From: Camellia lanceoleosa
Taxonomy: Eukaryota; Streptophyta; Magnoliopsida; Ericales; Theaceae
NCBI GenBank assembly: GCA_025200525.1
Contig: CM045763.1
Coordinates: 65,855,018-65,919,017, forward strand
Length of the DNA: 64,000 nt
Direction of reading: 5' to 3'
Position numbers and translations under genes: made by a program
The notes under the pieces: generated by a model
What the model was told of the DNA's origin: nothing
What the model saw: only the letters and a program-made list of their open reading frames with translations
The model's database searches: none
Shown here: positions 11,570 to 23,180 of the stretch, in pieces
Layout of the letters: every line of letters starts with the position of its first letter
Position numbering within the stretch: position 1 is the stretch's first letter

Positions 11570-12195
11570 TTCTGTTGTAACTAACTTGTATACAAATGAG
11601 ATCACTTCATAGCAGAGGTGGACAAGCCTCGTGCTGGGCCAAGATTGGGCCAAGCTTGCACTATATATAGTAAGAAGATATGTGTCATCTTGCACTCAGT
11701 TTGGCATGGCTCGATATCGAGCTTAATCTAGACATCCTAAACCTAATTCTAAAAAAAATTCAAATCTGAATCCGCACTTGATCTAAAAAATATAAACTAT
11801 TAGTTTTTTTATTTTTGTCTTCAATAGATATTAATTTACTTAGATCCTTTAAGTATTATTTGAATTCTAAAAGTCAACAAAATTCAATGATAAAATAAAT
11901 ATAATCTTTTAATAATAATCCCTTTGCTATAAGCCTTACAAAGTTTATATTTTATCTTTTATAATTTTTCTACATTAATTTATAATTAAAATAATATAAA
12001 ATTATAATTATTATTTTATAAATGAGCGGTGCCGGCGAGTCGGGTTAAAACTCTTTGTCTTCAAGCCCAAGTTAGATATTAAATGGATACAAAATCTCAA
12101 TATAATTTGACCTTATGAATTAAATATATATTTTTTAAATCCTAAAAATATCATGTTGAATTGGACGGGTTGAGCGGGTCATGTCCACCCTGACT
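11570..12195. other. AT-rich non-coding stretch
   Basis: No ORF, repeat array or element end can be supported here. Confidence 0.5.
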
Positions 12196-12208
12196 TGAGA
12201 GTTGAGTT

Positions 12209-12670
12209 TTTTTTATTTTTTTGATCGACAAAAGAAAGTTTTATTGATGAAACACATACAAAGTATGATAAAAAATCAATAAAGAGCAGTTTGGAGCTAA
12301 ATGATGCTCCAACCTCCTAGTTGGTGAGAGACCAAAAAACCATAGCAAAAGCAAAGAAAAAACAACTGAGCAACAAACCAGCTAAGCAATCACAAGAGCT
12401 ACACAATAGGCAAAAACTAGAACCTAAAACCAGACCTCAAGTTGCAGCCACTGCTAAGCAATCCAATCCTACAAAATTCATCAAAACCAGTACATACCAG
12501 CCCAAAAGATGTAGTCACACAACATATTAGTAGCAACTAGCAGCACACACCAGCCCAGAGATAGTATTTCTACAACCTCAGCTGTTCTCACAAAAAATGC
12601 CAGTAGCAGCACATCAGTAGAACTAGCCACAGAACACACCAGCAGAGATATATCAGTAGCAATTTCATCA
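12209..12670 (-). mobile_element. 5'-truncated LINE, minus orientation, with TSD
   Basis: The TSD TGAGAGTTGAGTT lies at 12196-12208 and 12671-12683. The left end is the poly-T complement of the LINE tail (TTTTTTGATCGACAAAAG). The rest is the complement of the LINE 3' UTR, including CTAGTTGGTGAGAGACC near 12318. No ORF survives. Confidence 0.8.
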
Positions 12671-12716
12671 TGAGAGTTGAGTTAGTTAGAGAGATAGATA
12701 GTTACATAAAGCATAT

Positions 12717-13636
12717 TGTACGGGGACGAAATATCCTCCGCTTTCCGTACTCCTTGGACGTCAAGCTTCTTGTGACGGCATTTATCTCTGCAACACAAAA
12801 ATGATGAGCTGCCTGGTAGTGGTGCGCCGGAAAGACCCTCCGATGATCAAGTCAGATCACTTGGGGAAGAGGAAGGCTATCGGAGAGAGAGAGTTTAGAT
12901 AGAGTGAATTCGCTTACCTCCAACGTTCCTCTTCCTCCATATTTCTAGGCTGGCCATGCAGCCTCAAGATTGTGCGCGCACTACTTCTGCTATCTTTCCC
13001 TGGACATGTGGCAGTGCTCGCCTCTCACCACCTTACGCGTGTAAAGGCCTAGTCCTCCCACCAGTACACACAGAACTGCCCAACGGTATTGAGGCGTGCG
13101 TGGAGCAGATGTCCTCTCCCTCACGCCATTGGCCCAAGTGGCATACCTAACCGGAGTATCATGACCGGCCTGTCACTTGTGGAGAGTTGCTATCACGTGC
13201 ACATAACCGAGCTATAAGGCGCCGACCTATAACTTGGAATCAGGCGAAAGCATGACCACCTCGGCCGAGCTATTCTTGATCGGTTCATCATGACCAACCG
13301 GTTGCGAGGCATATTGGCATCCAACCGTTCTATTCACAATCTCGGTCACAAGAAGCCGCTTTATATCAACTGGTCGGTCCAAGGCGTACCGGACCTGATC
13401 ACGCCCACGGTCTAGCTCGGGCTACCTTTCAGCTCAGTCAGCATCCACTAACCCAAGCCCCGTTCAATATGTGCTAGACGCAACTCGGCTACACCAGTTG
13501 ATGCCTGACCAGTCAATATTTCCGATCATGCAAGTCAGGCCGTCGGCCGTGTCAACAGAGAGATTAGCTCGGCCACATGATTCGCGTCCGACGTTAACTT
13601 AGCTCGGCCGTACAGTCTGGTGCAAATCTCCCCTCT
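12717..13636 (-). mobile_element. Solo LTR of a Tat-type gypsy element
   Basis: The segment starts TGTACGGGGACGAAAT after CATAT (12712-12716) and ends CCCCTCTCA at CATAT (13637-13641). The CA end overlaps the TSD by 2 bp, so the exact border is uncertain. Read on the minus strand, the end nearest 12717 carries a U5-like block around TTGATCATCGGAGGGTC. Related blocks occur in the LTRs at 18483-19221 and near 52150. It carries the words CCGAGCTA or TAGCTCGG five times, as does the Tat element at 18.5 kb. No internal domain is attached. Confidence 0.65.
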
Positions 13637-13903
13637 CATATATTATTATTGTATAAATACTCTGTACCAGTTTCATCAAGATTGATCAATGAATTTCTGA
13701 ATCAAATCTTCTTTATGTTGGCATAACCAACTTGATAAATGGGTTGCCAGTTTGCAATGGGTCCTGTTCCATGTCTATAGTAGTAAATAGTCAACTTCTC
13801 ATAAATAATAATTATAATAATAAAAAAAAGAAGAAACATTTTGATTTTTTTTTTTCAACAACCATTCAAATATACAAAAAAGGAAAGAGATGTTGATTTT
13901 CGT

Positions 13904-14125
13904 GGCACTATTTGGTAGAATTTTTTTTAAGTTAAAAATTGATAATTAGAAAGTAGAAACTAAAAACACCTCTATCCCAACTTTTAAATAATCAGCTTTT
14001 TTCAACTTATTTAAGTAATTTTTGCTTAATAAGTTATAAGCAAAAGCTGCATAAAACAATCTGATATAGATTTTCAAATCAAAACAAGTTATAATTACCC
14101 TCCAAAAACTATAACAAACAGTCCC
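13904..14125. mobile_element. MITE with GGCACTATTTGG-type ends
   Basis: The left end GGCACTATTTGGTAGAATT pairs with the complement of the right end (GGGACTGTTTGTTATAGTT). The interior is AT-rich with further self-complementarity (AGTTAAAAATTG.., CAACTTATTTAAG). No clear TSD, so the superfamily is unassigned. Confidence 0.55.
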
Positions 14126-14260
14126 TATATCATCATACTCTTTCATTGTTCCTAGTTACATATATATGGTCCTATTCATCATTTGTGTTCCATCATTCTA
14201 ACTTCTATCTGGCCACCATATAACTAATTCCCCACCAAATCCAAACACCACAAATACACC

Positions 14261-14680
14261 GTTTGATAGCACTTATAAGTCAATTTATTTGGCTTTTTAC
14301 TTCAAAAAAAAGAAAAAGAAAAAGAGTTGATTATAGTCTTTTGGTTACAATTTTATATGATAATTTATTTGATATTTTCAACTTATTTAATTAAAAAAGT
14401 GAAATTTTCTTAAATTATAATTTGTAACTTCTTAACCTTATTCAAAATCCTTAAATAGTTATAGATAAAACCGTCTCATATCTTGTCTTAATTATAGCAT
14501 TAAGGGCATCGTGATATTTGCACAACAAAAAAATTAAAAGACAACTTAATTAACTAAATAGGTTCATTTTTTTTTTTTTTTACAGATTATAAAAGTTTAT
14601 ACCAAACATATTTATAACTTATTTTAATTCTTTTAAGCTCGCAATAAAATAAAAAGAAAACTTATAAGTGTACCAAAAGG
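14261..14680. mobile_element. MITE-like element with ACTTATAAG ends
   Basis: GTTTGATAGCACTTATAAGT on the left matches the complement of the right end (CCTTTTGGTACACTTATAAG). The interior is AT-rich and non-coding. The TSD is not resolved. Confidence 0.45.
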
Positions 14681-15235
14681 GACCAAAATTTTGTGGTGCA
14701 ATGACCCGAGCTCACCCCAATTTGGAGAAATTATTTAGTGCTTCAATAAAAAATTCAAATGATGCTCTAAATTGATAGTTATTGATCTAAATAATATAAC
14801 CTTTCATTTTTATGTTTATATTTTAAAAATAAAATAAAATAAAATGTGCTAATCAACAAGTGAAATGGAACATTGTTCCAAAAATAGCTAATAATTTTTT
14901 TTTTTCTTTCACAAACTTGATGGTCCCAAATTTTATGTTCATTGTGCCATGATTTAGGTTCATTGTTTCCTCAATATCTACATTTCATTTCCCCTAAAAT
15001 TTTAGGTATGTAGTCTCAATTTTTCATGTATTGTGGGCTAGCTAGTGGAATAGGATTGCCTATGTTTTGGGGCACTGAATTGGAATTGAATGTTTGTGGC
15101 CAACTAGCCTCTCAATTTTAGGTGTTCATTGGAATTGAGTTGTTTTTGTTTTTATTTGGGTGTATTAGTTTCGTTGGCATCTTGCTGACTTCTATCTTAT
15201 GTATAGAAACAGTAATGCTATATAAATAAAAAATT

Positions 15236-15578
15236 AAATAAATTATAAATATATTTTTTGAGATTTAATTAAAATATAAATTATTTATGTAGTTTTGAAA
15301 ATTACATTTTATCTTTAAAATTTTTAATTTCATAAAAAATTGCTTCATTTATTAATAAATCATAAAATCAATTAACAATTTTTAATGATATTAGAAATAT
15401 GTTTCAATTAATAATTTAGGTAATTTTGTTATCGTATAGGAGAGCAACTATGAATTTTATTTTTTTAGTTAATTCTGTTAAATAAAAAATTCTGATAACG
15501 GGATATTTGTAATTTTTCAAATTACAGTAAGCAATCTATACTTTAAGTAAGTCTCAGGGATGTAGTTGTAATTTATCC
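15236..15578. mobile_element. Mutator-like MITE copy 1 (343 bp)
   Basis: A perfect 9-bp TSD TAAAAAATT lies at 15227-15235 and 15579-15587. The ends are inverted: the left AAATAAATTATAAATA and the complement of the right, GGATAAATTACAACTA. The interior shares long stretches with the copy at 46390-46732, including CATTTATTAATAAATCAT and TTAATTCTGTTAAATAAAAA. A 9-bp TSD is the Mutator-superfamily hallmark. Confidence 0.8.
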
Positions 15579-15589
15579 TAAAAAATTTA

Positions 15590-17240
15590 TACATAATGAC
15601 GTGATTTATTATGAGCAGCTATTTGATGTAATATATTTTTCATATTTATAATTACTCTACTGATTGATTAAAAAAAATAAATTAATGGGCCTACTAAAAA
15701 ATCTGATTCATTCATTTTTTTGTGTATTCAATTTTGTGTTTTTTTTTTATAAATTTTTTGACTAATTATTACGTGATACCCCCAACTTACTGTCCTATAT
15801 AGGATCATCTATACACAAAAGAAAAGGAAAAGTTCAGAGAATCAGAAAAGTTTTCAAAAAATTATCATGAATTTTTTTTTATCAATGCTGTACATTTAAA
15901 CTTTGTATTGTGGGACTAAGTTTTTATGTAAATCTTAACCATTGATTTTAAATTCAGTAAAAAAAGAAAAATGGTAATGATTCTGAGAAAGAAACGCTAT
16001 TGAGAAGCATCTAAGTTCCAACAGAGGTAGTGCTTTAGTGGAGCCTCATGTCTCTGAAATTGTGAGAAAGCCAAAGTGAAATACACAAGGAAATAACAGC
16101 CACTGAAGCAACCCCTATCTATTTCTTTCATAAAGACATTATCTCCTTTGGCTCTAGCTTTTAAATTGATTTTTTTAATTTTTATTTTGTTTTAATTGTT
16201 TTTTAAAATTATATTATATTATTTATTTATTTATTTTTGCTATACTAGATGACACTGAAAATCTTTTAAAAAAATAAAAAAATAAAATTTACTAAATACA
16301 AATACGAATATGAAAATTCAAAATTTTAAGCTTTTTCAACCCCAAAAAAAAAAGAGACTTATTTTGGTATGCAATAAGTACTTTTTCAAAATTATTTTAT
16401 ATTTAAAATTTTAACATCATTTATTTGAGACAAATCTAAATTAATTAAAAAAGAAAAAGAAGAAGATATAATTTGAATAAGGGTTAACTTCACTTCTATC
16501 TCCCTAAAATATCTCAATTTTTTTCTATTTCATTTTTAAACTATCAATTTCATTTATTTAATCCTTAAAACAAATTATTGCAGTTCATATAGTCCAATTG
16601 GAGACATTTCTGGAAATAAAGTGACAGTGGAAGCCTAACCTAATGGGCAAAAACGTACATTTAGTTGCAGTTTGGCATTAGCTTTTTAAATTGACTTTTT
16701 TGAGTTGAGACTTTTTTTGCTTGAGACTAAAAAGCTCGTTTAGTTTAGTTTTTTTGACTTTTGTGGAAAAAAAAAGTGAAATGTTTATGATTTAAATATA
16801 ACATTTTATTTTATTGACTTATTTAACGTATTTTGTCTTTTATACTTTTTTAGTCCAACTAAGTAGCCAAACGAAGGCTTATAGCTTGAACAACTTAAAT
16901 CATATAACCAAACACCCATCAAATATCAAATTGTTTTTCTGTTTTTTCAGTTACATAGTAAAAGAATGTTTATAAATATCAAGATATTCACACCAAACCG
17001 GACAATCAACCGTATAGAAAAGTCCAACAAGACAAACTGCAAGCCCAACATTCAAGAAAGAGCCCAATAATAAGGAAGAAATAAATAACTAAACAAAGAC
17101 CTCGTAAAAGGAAGAAAATAATCAATCTTTAGCTCTGCAACGATTGACCTCTCGTTGAGGGCTTCTCAGTTGAGAGAAGCCAAACTCTTTGTTTAAAACA
17201 GTAAGTAAAATAAGTTTTTGATCGTATGATTTAAGTTGTT
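15590..17240. other. AT-rich non-coding stretch
   Basis: No gene is seen. A weak inverted-end pair near 16665 (AGTTTGGCATTAGC) and 16920 (AACCAAACACCC) may be another decayed MITE, but the ends match poorly. Confidence 0.5.
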
Positions 17241-17253
17241 ACTATTTTAAAAT

Positions 17254-18073
17254 AAATTTTTTATGGATGTCTCTATTTATATATGATATTTGATCTCAAG
17301 ACACACTATTAATTAGTTATTTTTTATTATAATAATGACTTTACCTAAAATGACCAAAATGACCATAACTGAATACACACCTTAATTGAATACACATCCA
17401 AACCCTAATTCTAACCCTAACCCTAACCCTCATCAACCCTAACCCCAAATCATTGTCACTGCTATCGTTTCCATCGCCGGCGACGTCGAAGTCCGAACCC
17501 TAACCTTAACCAGTGTCGACGACCCTTTTCTTCCGTCGCCACCCTTTTCCCTTTCCCCCGTTGATTCTTCCTTTACAGCCTTTACTCCTTTGCGTCGTAG
17601 CCCTTTCGTTATTGGCTCATCCTTTCACCGCTGCCCCTCTTCTTTTGTCGCAGAACCCTCTCCAACCCCTCTTCCCTTGTCTTAAAACCCACGCGTCCAC
17701 TGCTGATACCGCAACTGCCAACCGCCATCGCCACCTCTCAGTTGCGATCTCTCTCTCTCTCTTGCGATCTGTCTTTGTTTCTCTCTACGGTAGATGAAGG
17801 CTTACGATGGAGGCAGAGATGGATCATGATAGCAGATCTGGGCCACAAGGTTGATTGCGACGGCAATGGCGGAGGCGAGGCTGTTAGCAGTGGCGAAGAG
17901 AGAGTAGGGTTGTTTGTAGTGGTGGAAGTCATTGGTGGCTGGAGAAGAAAGTTGCAGTGGTGGTCGGAGGTTGACAGTGGTGACGGAGAAGGGCAGTGAA
18001 ATGGTTAGTGTTGATGGTGGTTGCTGGTGATGGCTGTTGCTGTTGCTGTTGGTGGTAAGTGTCTAATAGGTAG

Positions 18074-18114
<41 letters not shown>

Positions 18115-18278
18115 AATTTGAGGTGTATACTAAGTGATGTGGGACTAAGGGCAAAAATGAAATGTTGTGGTGTGTTGAGAAAAATTATGTTTTTTCAAAT
18201 TACTAAAATGTGAATTGAGTAGTGGTGTGCCTTGAGACCAAATGTGGCGTGTAAATAGAGGCACCCATTTTTTACCCA
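17254..18278. mobile_element. Candidate TIR element carrying a GC-rich insert
   Basis: Sequence at 17262-17306 (ATGTCTCTATTTATATATG .. GATCTCAAGACACAC) is repeated in inverted form at 18225-18275 (complement ATGGGTGCCTCTATTTACACG .. GGTCTCAAGGCACAC). Between the arms lies a GC-rich, CT-rich block (17450-18060) unlike the AT-rich flanks, which looks like a captured gene 5' region: CCCTAA repeats, pyrimidine-rich leader, Pro/Leu/Ser-rich open frames, then GGTGG-rich sequence. A 37-base poly-T sits at 18077-18113. No TSD was identified, so a Pack-type capture is a proposal only. Confidence 0.45.
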
Positions 18279-18482
18279 TTAAATTAGATTTTAACAGTTA
18301 CAATCATTTTCAATCGGACTATATGAACTAAAATAATAAATTTCATGGACTAAAATAGATTAAATTAATAATTTAGAGATAAAATAGAAAAGAAAAAAAA
18401 AAAAACAGTAACAATTTAGGAGATAAAAGTAAAATTGATCATGCAATCCTATCCTTGCTTTTGTTATAACCAGAATCGTGTC

Positions 18483-19221
18483 TGTACGAGCACGAAATAA
18501 TGTTCTCTTATAATCATGTTGATCAAGTTTGCGCTCCTCCAAACGTCGTCGCTTTATTCTCTGAAAATACAAACGTGAGCTAGCCGGCGGGTGTGTGCCG
18601 GATATCTCTCCGATGCCTAAGTCAGCAAAATAGACAAATAGACAAAAGCTTTGTGTACTCCGAAAATCAAAGTTGTGTGTTACCTCTACATAGGTTCTAT
18701 TGTGAGCTTTTTATAATTTTTGCCTGGCATAATCCTAGTAGAACTCTTATTCCTTCATATAGAGTCCTCCTAGGAATCACACTCTTGAAAGATAATGTTT
18801 ATCCTTCAACATCCCCCTCACTGCTTAAACCAAATGAGATGGTTTTATCTCGGTTAGATGACAGTATGACCGAGCTAACACTAGCCATTTGTCATATTTA
18901 ATCCAGCACCTTCACATGCAACACATAGCTCGATTCTTGTTCACTTGTACCTCAGTTTTGTCTGTTGAGATTGAGCTAACTACAGCAAGCTTTGACCGAG
19001 CTAACAAGAGCAAGGTCCACCATAAGAAGCCCAAATACCTTGGCTCCAAATACTATGACCGAGCTAATTATCACCACTCCGACTGTGGTGACTGTAATCA
19101 TACTTGGACCGAGCTAACACTAAGGTCCACTCGCTAAGCCCTTTTCACCACGGCCCATAGAACGGCCTATTACTACGCCTGGGCTTAGCTCGGCCTTAAT
19201 GCTCATAAAAACTCCCTCTCA
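18483..19221 (-). repeat. 3' LTR of Tat element 1
   Basis: On the plus strand it starts TGTACGAGCAC and ends CTCCCTCTCA. It matches 37776-38513 over its whole length with scattered substitutions. The minus-strand U5 part has ACTTAGGCATCGGAGAG. Several CCGAGCTAA words lie in the U3 part. Confidence 0.88.
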
Positions 19222-19634
19222 ATTGCTCTTTAATTCTATTTGCGTAGCATGATTGGGATTATTTGTCACCAACCGAGCTAAAACTTCAGACCTTTAACCG
19301 AACTAAATTGTCACCGGGCTACCGATTTGTCCGGTCAAAAAACGTCTCTTTAGTCACGCTGTACATCTAAATCGCTTGCTATTCCATAGACACGTGGCTG
19401 GCCCCTATTGGTTGAGTACAGTTGTCAACGCCGCCCTCGTACTCCGAAATTTTTGAACAGTCCCACATTTTCTTTGCCTTATACGAAAACCCAAGCTTTT
19501 GAACTTGTCACTCTACTATTCATCTTCTCTCTCTTTCCATCTGAGCCTTCATTTTCACCACCATAGTCCTTGCAAAGCTTGTATTCTTCTTGCTATTCTT
19601 GCGGCTTTGATCTGCGCCCTCCTGTCTTCAAACT

Positions 19635-20099
19635 GTAAGTAACTTAATCCCATTTTCTTTTTGTTTGTATAGTTTTGCAGTATGTAGCATAACATTCATA
19701 TGTTTCTCAAAACACACTATTATAGCTTCCATTTTAATGGGAAATAACCACTAAAAACTATGTAATATATCCACTAGATTCACAAACAAGCTGAAAAACG
19801 ACGCTTTTGATCCAAAATAATACTTCAACCGAACTAGGAATTTGTTTGTATTTAGGTGTGAACCTAGCCAAACTAAATAACTCCCCAAATGACTGAACTA
19901 AAACTTCATGCCCACACCTTTAGTTTCAATCGGTCTAAGAACCTTTCATTTCATTTAGCCGAGCTAAAGTCCTTCGCTTCAACCGAACTAAGAACGGATA
20001 GTCTCCTACGTAGCCGAGCTAGGCTTACATTTATTTTTGCCTTTATACTTAGCACGGTCCAATGATCTGGGCTTAACACTTTTCATCTCCACTTTGCAG
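19635..20099 (+). other. Probable 5'UTR intron of the opposite-strand gene
   Basis: TCAAACT is followed by GTAAGT at 19635, and CTCCACTTTGCAG ends at 20099, 110 bp before the ATG. The segment upstream (about 19500-19634) is CT-rich (TCTTCTCTCTCTTTCC), as in plant leaders. The intron is inferred from signals only. Confidence 0.5.
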
Positions 20100-20209
20100 A
20101 CTCTGACTAGGTTGGCTAGGCACTCTTTTGCACGCTCAACCGAGATACTCAACGTCCTCTAAACACCGAGCTAGTACTTTGAGCTAATTTATACATAACT
20201 TAAGGCCAC

Positions 20210-22285
20210 ATGGGAAAATATCGATTCTTAGTAAACTCACCAGGGGCCATAGCTGAGTTCCGAAAGGATTACCAAATTCTAGACGACGTCCATCTTTCCT
20301 TAGCCGAACTAGATACCACGCCCTGGGAAAAACAAGGTTTTGTTCCATTTACCGTGCTATCCATTGTTGAAGCCAACCTCTGATTCCCAGTTCAACCACT
20401 CTTATGCGAATTCCTTAGGCAAACTAGAATATGCCCAACCCAACTTAGCACCAATTCATACAGAATAATAAATGGCATCACCGAGCTAAATCGCCGGCTT
20501 GGCCTGAACCTCAGTTTAGCCGAGCTTTTCCACCAATATTCACTTGGCTAGAATGAAGATGGCTGTGTATACTATTTAAGAATAAGAAGACGCGAGAGAA
20601 AATAATCAAAAATACACCGGACAAAGACGTAAATGACGACGATTTTTTCTGGGTCTCAAGCAACTTTCAAGATCAGGAAGCCCAGATACCGGGTGACCGA
20701 ATTAACTGGAATAAAGGAGTAGCCGGTATAAATACCTCGGCTTAGCTTGTGCTTTCTTTGCTGTTTATAAGTTTTGCACCGTGCTAACCTTTGCCTTTTT
20801 CTTTATTCAGACTTGAACCAACTAAAATCACAGTACCAGTACCCCAATCTAGACGCACTCCGCGCCGCGCTTCTATATCGTGATCGAGGTTGGGCCGAGC
20901 TACTCAATTTTGAATCGACGTACAGATACAACAGTAGGAGGAAGACCAGGGTGACAGATTTCCTTCTGGAACCTTCACCAGAACCAGATCCAACACTACC
21001 TCAAATCAATCTGATCCCATTAACAGAGGAGCAAGAAATGGCTAAGAAGAGAGCAGTCAGAGCACTCATCACCAAAACAATGGCTCCAGACGTTGGAGTC
21101 CAGACCGAGATACCACAAGCCGGCCAAACACATGAGGTCGTGGTAGCCCTTCCAACAAACCGGCCCTCATTATCTCGGCCCAATAAGTGTGCTTGCACTT
21201 CCTCGACCGAGCCACGCCTTGTTGATGAAGAAGACACCATACTTCCCCAAACCACGCCACCGAGCCCAGAACTTGAGCGTTCTGACCGGGCTAGCTCTTC
21301 TGAGTGGGCCCCAAAACTAACATACAGGAACCGAGCCATAAGAAACACAGATTCAGTGGTGGTAGATAAAGACCATACGTTCGCTTTTAACTTGGTGAGG
21401 AGCGTGTGCTTGCCTTCTGACATGGAACACCATGACCATTTGACCGAGCTGAAGGCCATCCGGTCGGCGACGAAGTCAATGGTGCTGGTAAGTGCTCCTT
21501 CTAATCGCCTTTCATTTTATATTATCTGTTGGCTCAGTTTTTATTCATAATAGCTATCTCTCCTTTTGCAGGCCATGTAGAAGAACCACGTTGCTCACAA
21601 GCGCGTATTGGAGCTGCGTAAGACAACACGGCAGGCCGTCGCAGAGGCCAATGCTAAGACGGCCGAGCTAGAAGAGTCCAAGCAAAAAATGGCCGAGCTA
21701 CACACCAAAATAGCCCGACTCACCGGACTAGTCAACTCGACTGAAGCAGATAAGCAGAAGGCTTTCGTCGGGCTGAAAGATCGCTACTTGCACGAGCTTG
21801 CCAAGCTTGAGAAAAAGAAGGATACAAAGATCACCGAGCTAAAGAGGAGCGCGGACGACGTTGAAGACCATGGCTACAAGGAAGAGGAGGCCACCTACAT
21901 CCTGCAATGTGAGGCTGCAATGGACATATTCTTTAAATGCGGATGGAAGGCGGCTTTGTCACAGCTCGGTTATGGCCACGAAGCCGAGGTCTTCCAGAAC
22001 CCTCCTCCATACTTCATTCCGAACTATATGGCGGACTATGCCAATGTCATTCAACAAAATTTTCTTTAAGTAGAGGAGGAAGATGAGACATCTCCAGAGC
22101 CCAACGATACCCCAGTTGCTACCAATGATCCCGGTCTCCAAACTGCCCATTCAGCTCGGGTAGAGCCATCGGTGTCCACTACAGTCGATGATGTGGTAGT
22201 GGCTGACCTACCTGCCAACACCGGGCTACCGATTGGCGAAGCTCAAGTTGACTTGGATGCCGATTTGGATGACCTCTTTGCTTGA
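20210..22285 (+). pseudogene. Opposite-strand gene of Tat element 1 (PF04195-like, coiled coil)
   Basis: This gene lies between pol and the 3' LTR, on the strand opposite gag-pol. I propose three coding exons, 20210-20725, 20811-21487 and 21572-22285. The introns of 85 and 84 bp have GT..AG borders, and the phases agree at both junctions. The start is ATG (MGKYRFLVN). Exon 1 holds the region with FVPFTVLSIVEA, PVQPLLCEFLRQT and ELNRRLGLNLSLAELFHQY, which resembles the plant putative gypsy-type transposon family PF04195. Exon 2 is Pro/Ser/Glu-rich. Exon 3 starts with a coiled coil (about 21600-21860, repeated AELEESKQKMAEL-type heptads) and ends with the acidic tail DLDADLDDLF. Damage: in-frame stops near 20381, 20551, 21578 and 22067, and a GA-repeat frameshift near 20600. 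About 634 residues if undamaged. Antisense genes are known in Tat relatives (maize Grande gene 23). Function is unknown. Confidence 0.72.
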
Positions 22286-22485
22286 TCATGTAAGTTCTTT
22301 TTTTACTTTTTGGAAACAGTTTGTATCTGGGCTAAAGTCCCTCTTCTTGTAACTATGTTTTGAATCTTGAATGAAATCTTCCTTCTTTTTGTTCGGTTTA
22401 CTCTGTACCTGTATTTATTTTTCAACTATGATTTGCACAAAGTTTAACATTTTCTGTTCTGGCCGAGATACTTATCTCGGTCTTG

Positions 22486-23180
22486 GAACCTTGTAATCTG
22501 TTTGGTCACACCTGCCAACTCTCCTCAGCCTAGATCCTTATCTGGGCTGAAGAGGGATAAATGTTAGTTTTTCCTGCCAACCTCTTTAGCCTAGATCCTT
22601 ATCTCGGCTAAAGAGAGATGAATGTGGGTCACACCTGCCAACTCTCTTCAGCCTAGATCCTTATCTCGGCTGAAGAGGGATAAATGTTGATTTTTCTTGC
22701 CAACCTCTTCAGCCTAGATCCTTATCTCGGCTGAAGAGAGATGAATGTTGGTCACGCCTGCCAACTCTCTTCAGCCTAGATCCTTATCTCGGCTGAAGAG
22801 AGATAAATGTTGGTCATGCCTGCCAACTCTCTTCAGCCTAGATCTTTATCTCGGCTGAAGAAGGATAAATGTTGGTTATTCCTGCCAACCTCTTCAGCTT
22901 AGATCCTAATCTTGGCTGAAGAGAAATAAATGTTGGTTATTCCTGCCAACCTCTTCAGCCTAGATCCTTATCTCGGCTGAAGAGAGTTCAATATTGGTTA
23001 TTCCTGCCAATCTAGAGCCAAGTCGGCTGAAGGGAGCCTAATGTTGGTTATTTCTGCCAACCTGGAGCCAAGTGTTTGGTTATTCCTGCCTAACTTCTTT
23101 AGCCTAGATCCTGATCTCGGCTGAAGAGAGCTCAAAGTTGGTTATTCCTGCTAACCTAGAGCCAAGTGTTGGTTATTCTT
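22486..23180. repeat. Tandem array of 61-62 bp hairpin repeats
   Basis: The word AGCCTAGATCC recurs at 22527, 22588, 22650, 22711, 22773, 22835, (22896 as AGCTTAGATCC) and 22957, then again degenerately to about 23101. Each unit holds an inverted repeat, CTCTTCAGCC .. GGCTGAAGAG, with a 12-13 bp loop, and a second short one, GTTGG .. CCAAC. So each unit can form a hairpin in RNA of either strand. The array lies between the ends of the two convergent genes of the element. Confidence 0.9.

Noticed and set aside
22486..23180. CRISPR-like reading of the regular 61-62 bp repeats
   Set aside because: There are no unique spacers; whole units are repeated, the context is a plant retrotransposon, and no cas genes are present.
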